64,000 bases of DNA from SYOC01 sp035575235 (GCA_035575235.1 DATLYA010000005.1:1-64000), one strand, 5' to 3'; shown: positions 36,252-46,690, counted from the stretch's first letter. Program-made: numbers and translations. The notes: generated by a model not told the origin, from the sequence alone.

Positions 36252-37649
36252 ATGCGGAAGATCGGAATGATATTTGGGGGAGGGCTGCTCGTGGTGAGCC
36301 TGTGGTCGACTAACCCAGCAGGAGCTCAGTCACAAGCGGCTGAAGTTTCAGAACTTGAGCAGCTTAAACAAAAGATTGAAGAACTGGAGCAACTCAAACA
36401 GAGAGTTGAGCAGTTGGAAAAACACCAGGTAGCAGCGACCGTCAGTCCAGCACAGCCGCAGACAAAATACATCCCGGCGGATGTGCAGGCAGCGGTGGAC
36501 AATGCGGTGCCGTCTTTTTTAAAGCACTTCAAGCTGTCCACTCTGATCTATGGTGACTGGGCTGCTTATCCGCAGACCGGTTGGGGACCTCAGTTCCTCA
36601 CCCAAATCAATCCACCCGGTCCTGGGAACGACAATGTCAACTCGTTCGATATCACCCGCACGTATCTCAACCTCTTGTGGACCCCGAGTGAGCGGTACAC
36701 GATTCGCATTACCCCGAATATTTTCCGAGAAGTAGGCACGCCTGGGGCATTCAAAAACTCCAGCAACTCCAGCGTGGGGAGCAACTTGAATGGCAACCTC
36801 ACGTTCCGTCTCAAGTACGGCTGGTTCCAGATGAACGATGTGCTCTATAAAGGGCAGAATGTCCGGATCGGACAGATAGAGAACCCGCTCGTTCCTTGGG
36901 AAGAGGATCTGTACGGCTTTCGCTTCGTCAACCTCGTGCCGCTCAACTTCTTCGCTTACTCCTCCACGGATCTCGGCATTGCCGCCTTGGGTCCAATCAG
37001 GCTCAGCGATACCACGTATGGGGATTACTGGCTCGGCCTCTACAATGGCTCCTCGTTTCATGCCGCTGAGTTCAATGAAAAACGCTCCCCACAGGGACGG
37101 ATCACCCTCTATCCTTTTGCCAAAACTCTTGCACTCGCCGGCTTAGGGTTCACGGGGTTTGGCAGTTAGGGGTACACCAATGTGGCGCCGGATACCAAAG
37201 ACGCGGTGATCCGACGATTTGCCGGACTCGTGCACTACAGCAGTGAGCACTTTGGGCTCGCGTTTGAGTTTGATGCCACGCGCAACAACAACAGCTTCGG
37301 CAACTTCTTCTCAGGCTCGGGTCCACTTGACCAGACTCCAGCTCAACAATTGTACAGCAGCATTCTCAATCCTAAGGCGCAAGCGCGAGGGTACTCCATG
37401 TTTGGCCATCGGGATATTGGCCATACCCCGTTTACGCTGTTTGGCATGTGGACCCGCTGGTATCCCAATATCGATGTCCCCAACGATCCGCTCGATAGCG
37501 ATCGGGTCATTGTCGGGGTCGCCTACCGCGCTAACTCTTGGTTACGAGTTGCGCTTGACACTCAGAATTTCCTCTATCTCCATCACGGACCAGAAGGGCA
37601 GAGTGATATCCATGCGGTCTTTGCCAACTTTGAGATCAACTACAATTAA
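36252..37649 (+). CDS. Outer-membrane porin with internal TAG
   Basis: A porin of about 465 residues: signal peptide (LLVVSLWSTNPAGAQS), a coiled-coil stretch of Glu/Gln/Leu repeats (residues 35-70), then a beta-barrel to the C-terminal aromatic ending. An in-frame TAG at 37167-37169 splits it (FTGFGS-TAG-GYTNVAPDT); the frame and barrel character continue unbroken after it. TAG is the only stop. It may be a point mutation (for example TGG to TAG), an assembly error or a suppressed amber codon. AAAGGAGGAT precedes ATG 36252. Confidence 0.72.
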
Positions 37650-37887
37650 GGAGCGCGTTCGGCGCGGTCAGGTCGCTCTGCCACCGGAGCGATTCCAGAA
37701 GGTCGGGCCCCCCTCTCTCGTCTCATCAGCTTGGAATCGCTCGGGCTATATGAGGTTGCATCAGTTTCTTGGAGGAAACGAGTGGACGCGATACGTCTCA
37801 TCAACCCAGCGGTCATGGTCAACACGAGTATCAGTCCATACTGTTTCCCGTTCATCCTCAGTCCTCCTCCTGTGACTCCTGACACAC

Positions 37888-39267
37888 TCAGGGGGTTCCT
37901 CCCAGGGCTGTCACAGACATCTCCCCGATGGCCCACAGCAAACCTGCCTCCTCCTTGTTGTATTGAGCGATCACACTGACCAAAGCGGTACGGGTAGCGG
38001 TCAGCGTCGTTTGCGCTTCCAGGACTTCTAACGTCAGCCCGACTCCACCCTCAAGACGGACTTGGCTTAACGTGAGCGAGGCCTCAGCGGCTTGCACTCC
38101 GCGGTGCGCCGCTTCGATTTGCTCTTGCGCCGTGAGGACGGCTTCCCGAGCTTGAATGACCTCGGCCTTTACTGATTCGAGGATTCGTTCGGCTTGGACC
38201 TTCGTCTGATCAGCACGAGCCCTTGCGGCTTGGATCTCCCCGATGGAAGAGGGGGAAAGCGTCCACCCGATAAACCCGCCATAAATGTGGCGATTCCCCA
38301 AGTCAAAGCTGCGGCCGATTGCACTTTCCTCCACGGTCCCAACGACTTTAGGCCCCAGGGCTTTCCACCACAGAGCCGTGTGTTGATCCTCCGCCGCTTC
38401 CGCCCGCAGCGCGAGTTCTCTCACTTCTGGGCGCTGGACAGCAGCCCGATTCGGGAGGTCGTCTAACGGGGTCGCGCTGGGAATCACTGTTAACTGCTTC
38501 ACGGCAGGTTCGAGAGGAAACAACGTCACACTGGGGTCCACTTTGAGAGTCAGTGCAAGCTTGACAGACGCATCGCGGAATTCCTTTTGGGCCTGAAACA
38601 GGAGCCCTTCATCCTGTGCGAGCCGGGCCTCGGCCCGCACGACATCGACCTTGAGTCCAACTCCTAAACTCTCCCGCTCGCGGCTGAGGCGCACGAGCTC
38701 CTGCGAGGCGCGGACCGCCTGTTCGGCAATAGCTACGCGTGCTTGGGCCTGTTCCAAATCAAAGTACTGTTGAGCCACCGTGAGGAGCGTCTGTTGGGTG
38801 ACTCTTGTTTCTTGCTAAGTGGCCGCGTCGAGCAGCTTATACGCAGCCAGCGTATCAAACAGAGCTCGGCCAGGGTCAATCGAAAGCACGACCACACCCG
38901 CAGGATTGAGTGTGCTGAAGGTACGATCTCCTAAGTCGCCAAACGAGGCCTGGATACGGCCGTCGATCTTACGGGCCGAGAAAGAATAGGCGGTGACGGG
39001 AAGGAAGGCTGCCAGAGCTTGAGTTTTCTCTCCACCTGCCTCACGCACACGAGCGCGGGCTTCGAGAATCTCCAGGTTATTCGCCGTCGCCAGACGCAAA
39101 GCCGTCGAGAGATCAAGAGGGAGCCTCTCCCCGGCACGGACGAGGCGCAGATCAGTGGACGTCAAAGGCACGGCGATGGGAGAGGCTTGATCCTCCGCGC
39201 CCCACGCCCAGGTGATAATCGTAAAGGTTGCGACGATCACAGCGACCCAGCAAACCCACCGCCGCAT
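37888..39267 (-). CDS. TolC-family outer-membrane efflux protein with internal TAG
   Basis: An outer-membrane efflux protein of about 460 residues. Signal peptide at the start, then ALRLATANNLEILEARARV (typical OEP helix) and long coiled helices rich in Glu, Ala and Gln (ERILESVKAEVIQAREAV). An in-frame TAG at 38815-38817 interrupts after LLDAAT; the protein continues with QETRVTQQTLLTVAQQYFD in the same frame. No efflux pump genes lie beside it. A patatin fragment follows upstream on the same strand. Confidence 0.75.
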
Positions 39268-39284
39268 GATACCACCTCCCCCCT

Positions 39285-39548
39285 TCAGTGAAGCACCGCT
39301 TGTGAGTTAGTCGCCAAAGCATCGGCGCGTACCGCGCGTACAGCGCCGCCGTTGTTCACCGCGCCGGCGCTCGTGCCCACATAGAAATCGAAGACCATCG
39401 CGGAGAAACTATTCCCAAATGAGTCGTCAAGCGCGGTCAGCACACCGATCTCGTACAAGGCCCCAGGCGCCCCTCCTCCATCCAGGACCAAAGCCGCCTT
39501 GGGCAGAGAGGTTTCAAACATTTTGGCCTCCGCGACCTTTACCGCCAT
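39285..39548 (-). pseudogene. Patatin-like phospholipase, N-terminal fragment
   Basis: The 87-residue product begins LVLDGGGAPGALYEIGVL (oxyanion Gly-rich motif) and reaches FDFYVGTSAGAV, the GxSxG nucleophile motif, then changes to unrelated sequence and stops. Normal members are 250-400 residues with an Asp of the catalytic dyad further on, which is absent. Start ATG 39548 has AAAGGAG upstream. It ends 17 bases before the TolC gene. Confidence 0.6.
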
Positions 39549-39713
39549 TCTTTCGCTCTCCTTTGCCACAGTTGGTGACCATCGCCAACCGTCAACCACG
39601 TGAGGTTTTCCGGGAACACGCCTCTGTCCAGCAACGGGAAAAGCAAGAACGAGAGAGCAGAACGGTGGAAACGAATAGCCGCTCCCTGGCGCATATCAAC
39701 CAACAGCTTCACC

Positions 39714-40697
39714 TCAAGTTTCGCGAAACGCCGGCATCACCTCCTTAGCGAAACGACGCAGCATCTCGCGATCATACGGAGGCGGCAGCCACACAATAAA
39801 ATAGCGTACGCCAGCGTCGGCATAGGCTTGCACCTGTTGACGCACTTCCGCAGACGGTTGATTCAGCAGGGGAGGACGCAAAGTGAATGACTTCTCGATC
39901 TCAGCAGGATTCCGGCCTACTTGACGACACAGTGCGTCAAATTTGTCTCCAATCTGCTTCACCGCCTCGGGTCCTCCCTCGCGCACAACGAAATTCCAAA
40001 TGTCGGCATGACGAGCGGCAAGGGGTTGAATCACTTTCGGTCCCATGCCCCCAATCAAGATGGGCGGGTGAGGTTTTTGCAGAGGTTTGGGCGCAAAGGG
40101 CGCGTCTTGCAGTTTATAGTATTTGCCGTTGTAGGTCGTCTTCTCTTGAGTGAACAACATTTTCACAATTTCCACGGCTTCGACCAGCCGCCGAGCTCGT
40201 TCTCCTGGCGAGTAGAACGGGACGCCATACGCCGCATGTTCGCGTTCAAACCAACCTGCGCCCATTCCCAAGATCAACCGTCCCCCGCTGATATGATCGA
40301 CGGTCGCCGCCATTTTGGCCAGTATCGCGGGATTCCTATAGGTGTTCCCCGTCACCAGCAATCCGACACGAACATTTCGTGTCTGCGCCGCGAGGGCGGA
40401 CAACAGCGTCCAGCCCTCAAGACACGGGCCGGTCGGTTCCGTATAGATGGGCAGGAAATGATCGTAGAGAAACACACTATCAAAGCCGAGCGTATCCGCT
40501 TCCTGCCATACGCGCTGAATGTCTTGGTAGCTTACTTCCTGAGGGAGCGTCTGTACGCCGAACCGCAGTCGTCGTGGCGCGGGCGACTCTGCACGCGCCG
40601 TCGTGAGCCGAGGCAGTTGTCCCGCCAGTGCGGCTGCCGCCGTGAACGCGCCAACATTTCTCAGAAACCCACGCCGCGAAATCTGCCCGTTTGCCAT
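39714..40697 (-). CDS. LLM-class F420-dependent oxidoreductase, Tat-exported
   Basis: A 327-residue luciferase-like monooxygenase. The twin-arginine signal SRRGFLRNVGAFTAAAALAG precedes the barrel; motifs GVQTLPQEVSYQD, SVFLYDHFLP and LILGMGAGWFEREHAAYG mark the F420-binding subgroup (which also includes related FMN enzymes). The substrate is unknown. A Tat signal suggests a periplasmic or surface-bound enzyme with a folded cofactor. The start has GGAGG and a GGAACG-N17-GTT promoter upstream. A copy of its 5' end lies at 14100. Confidence 0.83.
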   Translation of the reverse strand: MANGQISRRGFLRNVGAFTAAAALAGQLPRLTTARAESPAPRRLRFGVQTLPQEVSYQDIQRVWQEADTLGFDSVFLYDHFLPIYTEPTGPCLEGWTLLSALAAQTRNVRVGLLVTGNTYRNPAILAKMAATVDHISGGRLILGMGAGWFEREHAAYGVPFYSPGERARRLVEAVEIVKMLFTQEKTTYNGKYYKLQDAPFAPKPLQKPHPPILIGGMGPKVIQPLAARHADIWNFVVREGGPEAVKQIGDKFDALCRQVGRNPAEIEKSFTLRPPLLNQPSAEVRQQVQAYADAGVRYFIVWLPPPYDREMLRRFAKEVMPAFRET

Positions 40698-40739
40698 GCC
40701 TAACTCCTCCACCTCGAGTGATCTGGGAACTCTCTGGAA

Positions 40740-40768
40740 TAAACCAGACTCAAGAAGCGATCGTTCCC
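40740..40768 (-). promoter_or_regulatory. GGAACG-N17-GTT promoter of LLM gene
   Basis: Minus-strand GGAACG, exactly 17 bases, GTTTAT, about 45 bases before the start codon. The same site is duplicated at 14172. Confidence 0.65.
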
Positions 40769-40997
40769 GTTATGGCTGAGAAAATTGAGTTCCTGAGTTG
40801 TATCCTTCGCTCACAATGAATTGACCGCCATCCGCTCCTATCGTATTGCTGAACTCTTCCGCTGTTTCGTTCCCCATCCTCACGATGCTTCGACGGTAGC
40901 CGGGGTTTTAACCCACAGCGAGCTTTGAAAATGCTGGGTTTCGCAGAGCCTGTCCTGAGCACAGCGGAGCGGGGTCGAAGAGCTCAACCCAGTCTAC

Positions 40998-41023
40998 GGC
41001 CCTGCTGGCAAGCCAGCAGGGCC
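40998..41023. repeat. Perfect 12-bp hairpin
   Basis: GGCCCTGCTGGC and its reverse complement flank a two-base loop. It sits in 40775-41094, which otherwise holds no gene; the lack of a T-tract argues against a terminator, so it may be a repeat element. Confidence 0.5.
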
Positions 41024-41094
41024 GCCAGGCTCCTGGGGCGAATCTGACTCCTTCACTTTGAGATCTGCCTAATGGTCGGATACGTTATCTGACC

Positions 41095-41358
41095 ATGCAC
41101 ACAAAGAGGAAAGTCTCTGTGACGGTAGAAGCCGCGCTCCTAGACGAAATTGATCGAGTCGCCGGATCGCTGAGTCGGAGCACCGTTTTTGAGCTAGCGC
41201 TTCTGTATTGGCTCCGGCAGCAGAGGCAGATCAACCTCGATCAGGCGATCGAACGGTATTACCGATCTCTCGGAAAGATCGAGCAATCAGAGGATGCCGA
41301 ATGGGCGGCCTTAGGGGATGAGACTGTCCGGGAACGTTGGGCAGAAGCGGATGAGTGA
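41095..41358 (+). CDS. Antitoxin of a MazF-type module
   Basis: An 87-residue protein with an N-terminal ribbon-helix-helix-like segment (KVSVTVEAALLDEIDRVAG) and a charged helical tail (EQSEDAEWAALGDE). Its stop overlaps the following toxin ATG. This order (antitoxin then toxin, overlapping) is standard for type II systems. Confidence 0.75.
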   Translation: MHTKRKVSVTVEAALLDEIDRVAGSLSRSTVFELALLYWLRQQRQINLDQAIERYYRSLGKIEQSEDAEWAALGDETVRERWAEADE

Positions 41359-41710
41359 GGATCCTCTCTCTTACCCACGACGCGGTCATCTGTATTGGGT
41401 GCGGATACTTGATGAACCAGGAGGCAAGCGTCGGCCAGCGCTCGTGGTGTCTTCTGATGTTCGCAACCGGCTTGCCAACGATGTCATCGTCGTCCCTCTC
41501 TCAACGGTTCTTCATGAGGCTCCGCCCCATGTGCGACTGCGTGCAGGAGAGGGCGGACTTCGCCAACCCTCGATGGTCAAGTGTGAGCAGATCACCACAC
41601 TGCGTCGCGACCGATTGCTGACTCGTGCCTTGGGCGGGTCGCTCTCAAAGGCTCGGATGGTTGAGATCGAAAAAGCAATTTTACGCGCTATCGGCGTACC
41701 GGTGGAGTAA
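41351..41710 (+). CDS. MazF/PemK-family toxin
   Basis: A 119-residue endoribonuclease-type toxin: PRRGHLYWVRILDEPGGKRRPALVVSSD contains the start and the substrate-loop region, VIVVPLSTVL the central strand and KCEQITTLRRDRL the conserved end. MazF toxins cut mRNA. ATG 41351 overlaps the antitoxin stop. The 41711-42024 gap holds no full gene; a minus-strand remnant (about 54 codons) of unknown origin is visible there. Confidence 0.85.
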   Translation: MSEDPLSYPRRGHLYWVRILDEPGGKRRPALVVSSDVRNRLANDVIVVPLSTVLHEAPPHVRLRAGEGGLRQPSMVKCEQITTLRRDRLLTRALGGSLSKARMVEIEKAILRAIGVPVE

Positions 41711-42024
41711 ACAGAGGTCTTGTCTCCATTTCCAGGCTACTCACCGCCCAGAAGACTGTTGCAAACCATCAACCATACGCCATGAACCAGAAAGCGAGTA
41801 GAGCGAGCGGGCCATACAATACATAGTGAACAAGTCACCAGTGACTCCCTGTGCGTGCGATGACAATTCGTTCTAGGGCAGCAGAATGATCCCGTCATTC
41901 TGCTCGGTAAAGGTCACTTCCGCCGGATCAAAAGTTGTCAGAGCTGAGAAATCGACCACGCTATCAGTTCCATCGGCCAGCACCCTCACTGTCCCCCTTG
42001 GAATACTCGTCACTCCGCTCAAAT

Positions 42025-43245
42025 CTACCCGGTCCCCTTTTGCGTACGGGCTGCCAAACCAGGCCGTCGCACCTCGACGCGGACGCTGCGGTGCACGTCG
42101 CCTCTGAGCGGCGATTTATAGCCTACGGTGTATTGTTGCCGCAGCTCATCGGAAATTGTTTGCACTGCGAGATCAAGCACCGCCTGGTTACTGGCCACAT
42201 CGCTGGTGTTCAACACGAAATGCCTGCCGCCAGTCTCGCTGCTCAACGTTTGCAACACACGCACATCCACGGAGTCGTCAGAACCTCCGCCGCGTCTGCC
42301 CATTAGCGGCGGCATGGGCAGCCCCATCCCTGGCATGCCCAGTCCAGGCCATCCAAGCCCCCCATGGCGTCTTCCTCCACCAGGAAAAGGCCTTTGGTGC
42401 GATCCCATGCCAGGAGCCTGTCCGCCTCTAATAGGAGTGCCAATGCCAATAGTGTACATGGTCACCCCGCCACGGCGTACGGCGCTAAGCGCGTCATCCA
42501 ACGAGGCTGCGCTCGCGGTATCAAGACCATCGGTCAGCAAGACAAGCGCACGTTTCTGCCGTCGCCCTTGCTTGACGCGCCGGAGTCCATCCAGGATGGC
42601 GTCATACAGAGCTGTATCGCCAAAGGGTTCTAAGAGAGAAGCGCCATGTTCCAATAGCGCACGATTGTCGGTGAAATCCTGCAGCGCAACAGGCCGCCGG
42701 TTAAATGCCTCCAAAAACACCTCATCGCGAGGGCGAATCGATTGAAAAAATCGGATAAGCGCATGGCGCGCGCGGCCAATTTTGTTCAGCATGCTGCCGC
42801 TCGTGTCAACGAGGAAGCCCAGGCTGACCGGTTCTTCCTGACCGGTGGCGAAATAGGTGATCTGCTGCGGCAGATCTTCCTCGTACACAAGAAAATCGTC
42901 GGGCTGGAGGCCAGGAACGTACCGCCCCTGGGCGTCGGTTACTGTCACGGTCAGAAGTTGCGTTGGCCGAGGAGATTCGGGTTGCAGGCGGGAGGGAATT
43001 TCAAGTTGCTGTCGCGCTGGCGGCAGGTTCGACTGCTGCATCTGCGGTGGAATCTCCAAGATTTGCTGACCTGCCGGAGAGGGAGGTTGCGGCGCCGGTT
43101 TTGGCGGAGCTTTTTGTGGAGTCGGCCAGGGTCCTTGCCACCCTTCGGGCGGGCCCGTTCGTTCCTGCGCCTCGACATATGGTAATCCGCCCAACGCAAG
43201 CAACAGCATACAAACGAGCTTCATATACGTGTTCGCGTACATCAT
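42025..43245 (-). CDS. VWA-domain secreted protein
   Basis: A 406-residue protein with a signal peptide, a Pro/Gln-rich low-complexity stretch (residues 30-90), then a von Willebrand A domain with the metal site DTSGSM (residues about 146-151). A Gly/Met/Pro-rich insert occurs near residue 285. The sequence ends with SVRVEVRRPGLAARTQ-, where similar proteins end in a short conserved tail. Such proteins are surface-located; the partner is unknown. Confidence 0.78.
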   Translation of the reverse strand: MMYANTYMKLVCMLLLALGGLPYVEAQERTGPPEGWQGPWPTPQKAPPKPAPQPPSPAGQQILEIPPQMQQSNLPPARQQLEIPSRLQPESPRPTQLLTVTVTDAQGRYVPGLQPDDFLVYEEDLPQQITYFATGQEEPVSLGFLVDTSGSMLNKIGRARHALIRFFQSIRPRDEVFLEAFNRRPVALQDFTDNRALLEHGASLLEPFGDTALYDAILDGLRRVKQGRRQKRALVLLTDGLDTASAASLDDALSAVRRGGVTMYTIGIGTPIRGGQAPGMGSHQRPFPGGGRRHGGLGWPGLGMPGMGLPMPPLMGRRGGGSDDSVDVRVLQTLSSETGGRHFVLNTSDVASNQAVLDLAVQTISDELRQQYTVGYKSPLRGDVHRSVRVEVRRPGLAARTQKGTG

Positions 43246-43338
43246 TAATCCTCTAGGGCTCGTCAGGAAAAAGACATTTCCGGGTATGGGTGATCGGGGT
43301 CAGTTGAAATAGTATAAGTCCTCGCTCCGCCCTTGACG

Positions 43339-44706
43339 TCAGTCACCATCAGACGGCGAGACGAGAAGATCATAGTCTTCGACCTTCCGGTACAGATTGC
43401 GCAGACTCACCCCCAACACTTTGGCGGCTCGCGTTTTATTCCCTTGTTCTTCTCGCAATACCTGCTCGATATAGGCCCGCTCCACCTCTTCCAGGGAGGG
43501 CCGTCGTCCCGGAGTGCGCCACAACTCTGCATGCGCCGGAGGCGCGGCACGCGCCACATCCTCGGGAGTAATACACCTCTCGCCGCAGAGAATCACCGCG
43601 CGCTCAAGCACGTTGGCGAGTTCCCGCACGTTGCCAGGCCACGCATACTGCATCAACACCGCCATCGCCTCTTTGGTCACGGTCACGGCCGGTCCCCCTC
43701 GCCGCGCGATGTTCTCAAGAAAGTAATGGACGAATAATGGAATATCTTCGCGCCGCTCGCGGAGGGGCGGCAAGACGACCGTCACGACATTCAGGCGATA
43801 GAACAGGTCCTCACGAAAGAGATCCTGGGCGATCCGTTGTCGCAGGTCTTTATTGGTGGCGCTGATTATGCGGACGTTGGTGTGGATGGTCTTCGTGCTA
43901 CCGACGCGCGTAAACTCTCCGAGGTCGAGGACGCGCAAGAGTTTGGCTTGCAAAACCAGCGGCATATCGCCGATTTCGTCCAAGAATAAGGTGGCCCCAT
44001 CCGCGGCTTCAAACAAGCCAGTGGCGCGCTCCGTCGCGCCCGTGAACGCCCCTTTTTCATGGCCAAAGAGTTCATTTTCGAGGAGCGATTCCGGCAGCGC
44101 CGCACAGTTGACGGCGAAGAACGGCTTCGCCGCGCGCCGACTCATTTTGTGCAGCGTCCGGGCGATCACCTCTTTCCCGGTCCCACTCTCTCCCAGGATC
44201 AAGACCGAGGCGTCGGTCGACGCAACCTTCTCGACGACGCATCGCACGGCCTGCATTGCCGCACTATGACCAAAGACAGGAGTTTCTATTTCATGGCGGC
44301 GCAGTTCAATTTTGAGCAGACGGTTCTCTCGTTCCAGCGCCACCCGGTCACCCGCGTTGCGGATCGCCAGTTCGAGCTCCGCTAGTTTGCACGGTTTTGC
44401 CAGGTAGTCGAGCGCGCCGAGTTTCATCGCTTCAATCGCGGTGTCCATGGTCGCCTGCCCGGTCAGGATCAAGATCGCCAGTGAGGGAAGCGTCTCCTTG
44501 AATTTCTTGAGCAACTCGATCCCGTTCATACCGGGCAGCCGGAGATCAATGAGGGCAATATCCCATTCCTCTCCCGCCGCCAACGCCTCTTCTCCGGAGC
44601 GAAAATCGCTCACCGTGTAGCCTCGCTCCGCCAGACGGGTGCGGAGCAGATGGCGATAGGGATCTTCATCTTCTACAATGACGAGCCGCAACGGCGCTGC
44701 AATCAT
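43339..44706 (-). CDS. Sigma-54-dependent response regulator (NtrC type)
   Basis: A 455-residue activator with a receiver domain (VIVEDEDPYRHLL, phospho-Asp in LIDLRLPG), a central AAA+ domain (GESGTGKEV Walker A, GAFTGA sigma-54 contact loop, LFLDEIGDM Walker B) and a C-terminal Fis-type helix-turn-helix. It overlaps the histidine kinase fragment by ATGA, so the pair is a two-component system. Target promoters (-24/-12) are not identified here. Confidence 0.92.
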   Translation of the reverse strand: MIAAPLRLVIVEDEDPYRHLLRTRLAERGYTVSDFRSGEEALAAGEEWDIALIDLRLPGMNGIELLKKFKETLPSLAILILTGQATMDTAIEAMKLGALDYLAKPCKLAELELAIRNAGDRVALERENRLLKIELRRHEIETPVFGHSAAMQAVRCVVEKVASTDASVLILGESGTGKEVIARTLHKMSRRAAKPFFAVNCAALPESLLENELFGHEKGAFTGATERATGLFEAADGATLFLDEIGDMPLVLQAKLLRVLDLGEFTRVGSTKTIHTNVRIISATNKDLRQRIAQDLFREDLFYRLNVVTVVLPPLRERREDIPLFVHYFLENIARRGGPAVTVTKEAMAVLMQYAWPGNVRELANVLERAVILCGERCITPEDVARAAPPAHAELWRTPGRRPSLEEVERAYIEQVLREEQGNKTRAAKVLGVSLRNLYRKVEDYDLLVSPSDGD

Positions 44707-45179
44707 ACGCCCACTCCATTCTGAGGCGCCGGGAGCAGAACGGTAAAGGTCGTGCCGCGCCCAACATGACTGGTGAAGCGCAGGGTCCCCCCGAGTCCCT
44801 CAATCAACAGACACGAGATCGGCAGACCCAAGCCCGTCCCCTGTCCAGGCGGTTTAGTGGTAAAGAAGGGATCAAAGATCTTCCGTTCCCATTCAGGGGG
44901 AATACCCGTCCCAGTGTCTGTCACCGTCACTTCGACGTGTGGACCGACACGTCGCGCGGCGATGCTCACCTCCCCTTCCCCCACGATCGCCTCAATACCG
45001 TTTTTCACGAGATTAAAAAACACTTGTTGCAGGCTCGCGGTATCGCTCTCGAGGAGAGGGAGGTCAGAGGCAAGCTGGCAATGCAGGCGCACCCCACATT
45101 GACGCGCTTGTGGTTCGAGCAGCGCCACGACCTCCTCAAGAAGGGGACCAAGCTCCAGCGGCTCCAGGTGAGTATTACA
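44703..45179 (-). pseudogene. Sensor histidine kinase, 3' fragment
   Basis: Only the ATPase half is present: N-box NLVKNGIEAI, G1 DTGTGIP and G2 GTGLGLPIS. The sequence starts in frame after a TGA at 45180-45182, right at the boundary with an unrelated plus-strand gene. The sensor region and the phospho-accepting His are absent, so a rearrangement has removed the 5' part and the neighbouring response regulator has lost its normal partner. Confidence 0.75.
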
Positions 45180-45206
45180 TCACCGATCAAGGAAAAGGCA
45201 CCAACT

Positions 45207-45731
45207 ATGAAGCTAAGGAATGCCTACCTCTGCCACAACTGCCGCGAAGTATTCGCAGGCGCGCCGTACGGTCACTGCCCGACGTGTCGCTCAGGCTCAA
45301 TCTATCCACTCGGGTGGCTCGCCCTTGCAGAAGAAGACAGAACCCAATGGCTGGCTCGCATCTACGGCCATGGACGAGGGGCTACCCTTCATCACCGGAG
45401 GCCAACTGCAGTCGTGCGGCAGGCGCCGGCTGATCGGCGGCTCCTATCCGCCCGGCGGACGCGCCCGAAGACGGTCGGACACCTCACACTCATCAAGAAC
45501 GGAGGCGTGGTCGAACAACCATCTCACAGCGAGCACGGTGAAAAGCGTCGTTCTCCCGTAGGCCGACAAGGAACGACACTCGTCGCCATTGGGAAAGAAA
45601 CGGCTTGGGAGGAGTTGGCCGTGGAAAACAGCGGGAGTGCGTTTCATGCGCTGCCGCTCTTGCTGATTCTCCTGTGCGCTCACTTGCTTATCCCCTTTTT
45701 CCTGCCGACGGCTCACGCGCATGGAGGTTGA
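45207..45731 (+). CDS. Zinc-ribbon protein with unusual C-terminal extension
   Basis: The first 60 residues form a zinc ribbon (YLCHNCREV, HCPTCRSGS, LAEEDRTQWLARIYGHG). The remaining 110 residues are basic and low complexity and finish in a hydrophobic helix (LPLLLILLCAHLLIPFFL), so a frameshift may have joined separate reading frames. Similar short zinc-ribbon proteins of 55-80 residues are common. The ATG follows AAGGA. Confidence 0.45.
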   Translation: MKLRNAYLCHNCREVFAGAPYGHCPTCRSGSIYPLGWLALAEEDRTQWLARIYGHGRGATLHHRRPTAVVRQAPADRRLLSARRTRPKTVGHLTLIKNGGVVEQPSHSEHGEKRRSPVGRQGTTLVAIGKETAWEELAVENSGSAFHALPLLLILLCAHLLIPFFLPTAHAHGG

Positions 45732-45734
45732 TAT

Positions 45735-46166
45735 ATGTCTCGGACTGGCACTATAACAACTCTGCTGCGTCACGCTCTAATGGCGGAAGAATATCCTCAA
45801 GGACTCCTCAAACCTAATATTTTGCTTCCCGCACAGTTTTTTTCTTTCTCAAGGGAGGCAACAAGAGGAGGGGTGGAACGAGCGCTCATGTGCGCCGTGC
45901 TTGAAGACGCAGTGTACTGTTTCCAGAAATATTTCGCCGGGACGCGGCGTTCACATCCGCGCCTGGCTCGGGAAACCGAGTGGTGGTTTTGGGCTAACGA
46001 TTATCACTGGCCGTTTTCGTTCGTGAATATCTGCGCCGTGCTGGATCTCGATCCAGAGACGATTCGCGAGGCCCTGCAACGTTGGCGACGCACCGCCCAA
46101 CGTCCACGCTACCGCTCTCCTCGGTGCGCCAGCGTTTTTCGCAACCGGACGCCACTCGCGATATAA
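45735..46166 (+). CDS. Conserved hypothetical protein
   Basis: A 143-residue protein with a recognisable core seen in many delta-type proteobacteria: GVERALMCAVLEDAVYCFQKYF, then TEWWFW..DYHWPFSFVNICAVLDLDPETIREALQRWR. Function unknown; the composition suggests a helical, possibly nucleic-acid- or protein-binding protein. GGAGG lies 7 bases before ATG 45735. It follows the zinc-ribbon gene by 4 bases. Confidence 0.7.
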   Translation: MSRTGTITTLLRHALMAEEYPQGLLKPNILLPAQFFSFSREATRGGVERALMCAVLEDAVYCFQKYFAGTRRSHPRLARETEWWFWANDYHWPFSFVNICAVLDLDPETIREALQRWRRTAQRPRYRSPRCASVFRNRTPLAI

Positions 46167-46243
46167 CTTCAGCTCGCAAGGTAAATGTGACACGCGGCAC
46201 GGAAGGCAAGGCGGCAATGCCCTCCCGGCTTCCCTTCGTGTCG

Positions 46244-46272
46244 GGAACTTTCTTCTTCCGCGGTTGGTTATG
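46244..46272 (+). promoter_or_regulatory. GGAACT-N17-GTT promoter
   Basis: GGAACT, exactly 17 bases, GTTATG, the distal of two sites before the gene at 46418. Confidence 0.7.
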
Positions 46273-46355
46273 CTTATGATGAGAAGATCTACGACGAGGC
46301 GCCGTGATCAGCGGGGATGGGCGGCAGGGATTTCTCTCGCATGTCCTTCGCCGTG

Positions 46356-46384
46356 GGAACTTCCACCCCCCGGCGAGAGTTCAT
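46356..46384 (+). promoter_or_regulatory. GGAACT-N17-GTT promoter
   Basis: GGAACT, exactly 17 bases, GTTCAT, the proximal site, leaving a leader of about 27 bases. Confidence 0.7.
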
Positions 46385-46417
46385 CCTTAAGACTTTGATC
46401 TCCAGAGGAGGAAGGGT

Positions 46418-46690
46418 ATGAAACTACAAAGCACAGGCGGGGCGCTGCTTTTGGCTGCGAGTCTGATCAGTTTTCCCTCTATATCCTTCACTGAAGAAGA
46501 GGGCTCCATGAGCGGCCAGGAGGCGCATGGCGGTCAGGCGCATCACGCCAAAGACAGTATGAAGAAACAAACCGGCGCGGCAGAACACCCGCAAGCGGGG
46601 AGCAGCGCCGCCCCACAAGCCGCCACCGCTCAGGATGGTCATGGGAAGCGCGCTGCACAGCAGGAGCAGGCGGATGAAGGTTCTCATTGA
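46418..46690 (+). CDS. Small secreted His/Gln-rich protein
   Basis: A 90-residue protein with a signal peptide (LLLAASLISFPSISF) and a mature part made almost only of Ala, Gln, Gly, His, Lys and Glu (GGQAHHAKDSMKKQ, TAQDGHGKRAAQQE), probably disordered. His-rich periplasmic peptides can buffer metals, though that is a guess. AGAGGAGGAAG precedes the ATG, and two GGAACT-N17-GTT promoters precede the gene. Confidence 0.6.
   Translation: MKLQSTGGALLLAASLISFPSISFTEEEGSMSGQEAHGGQAHHAKDSMKKQTGAAEHPQAGSSAAPQAATAQDGHGKRAAQQEQADEGSH

Noticed and set aside
45180..45182. TGA before the histidine kinase fragment as a Sec codon
   Set aside because: No Cys position matches there and upstream sequence is an unrelated opposite-strand gene.
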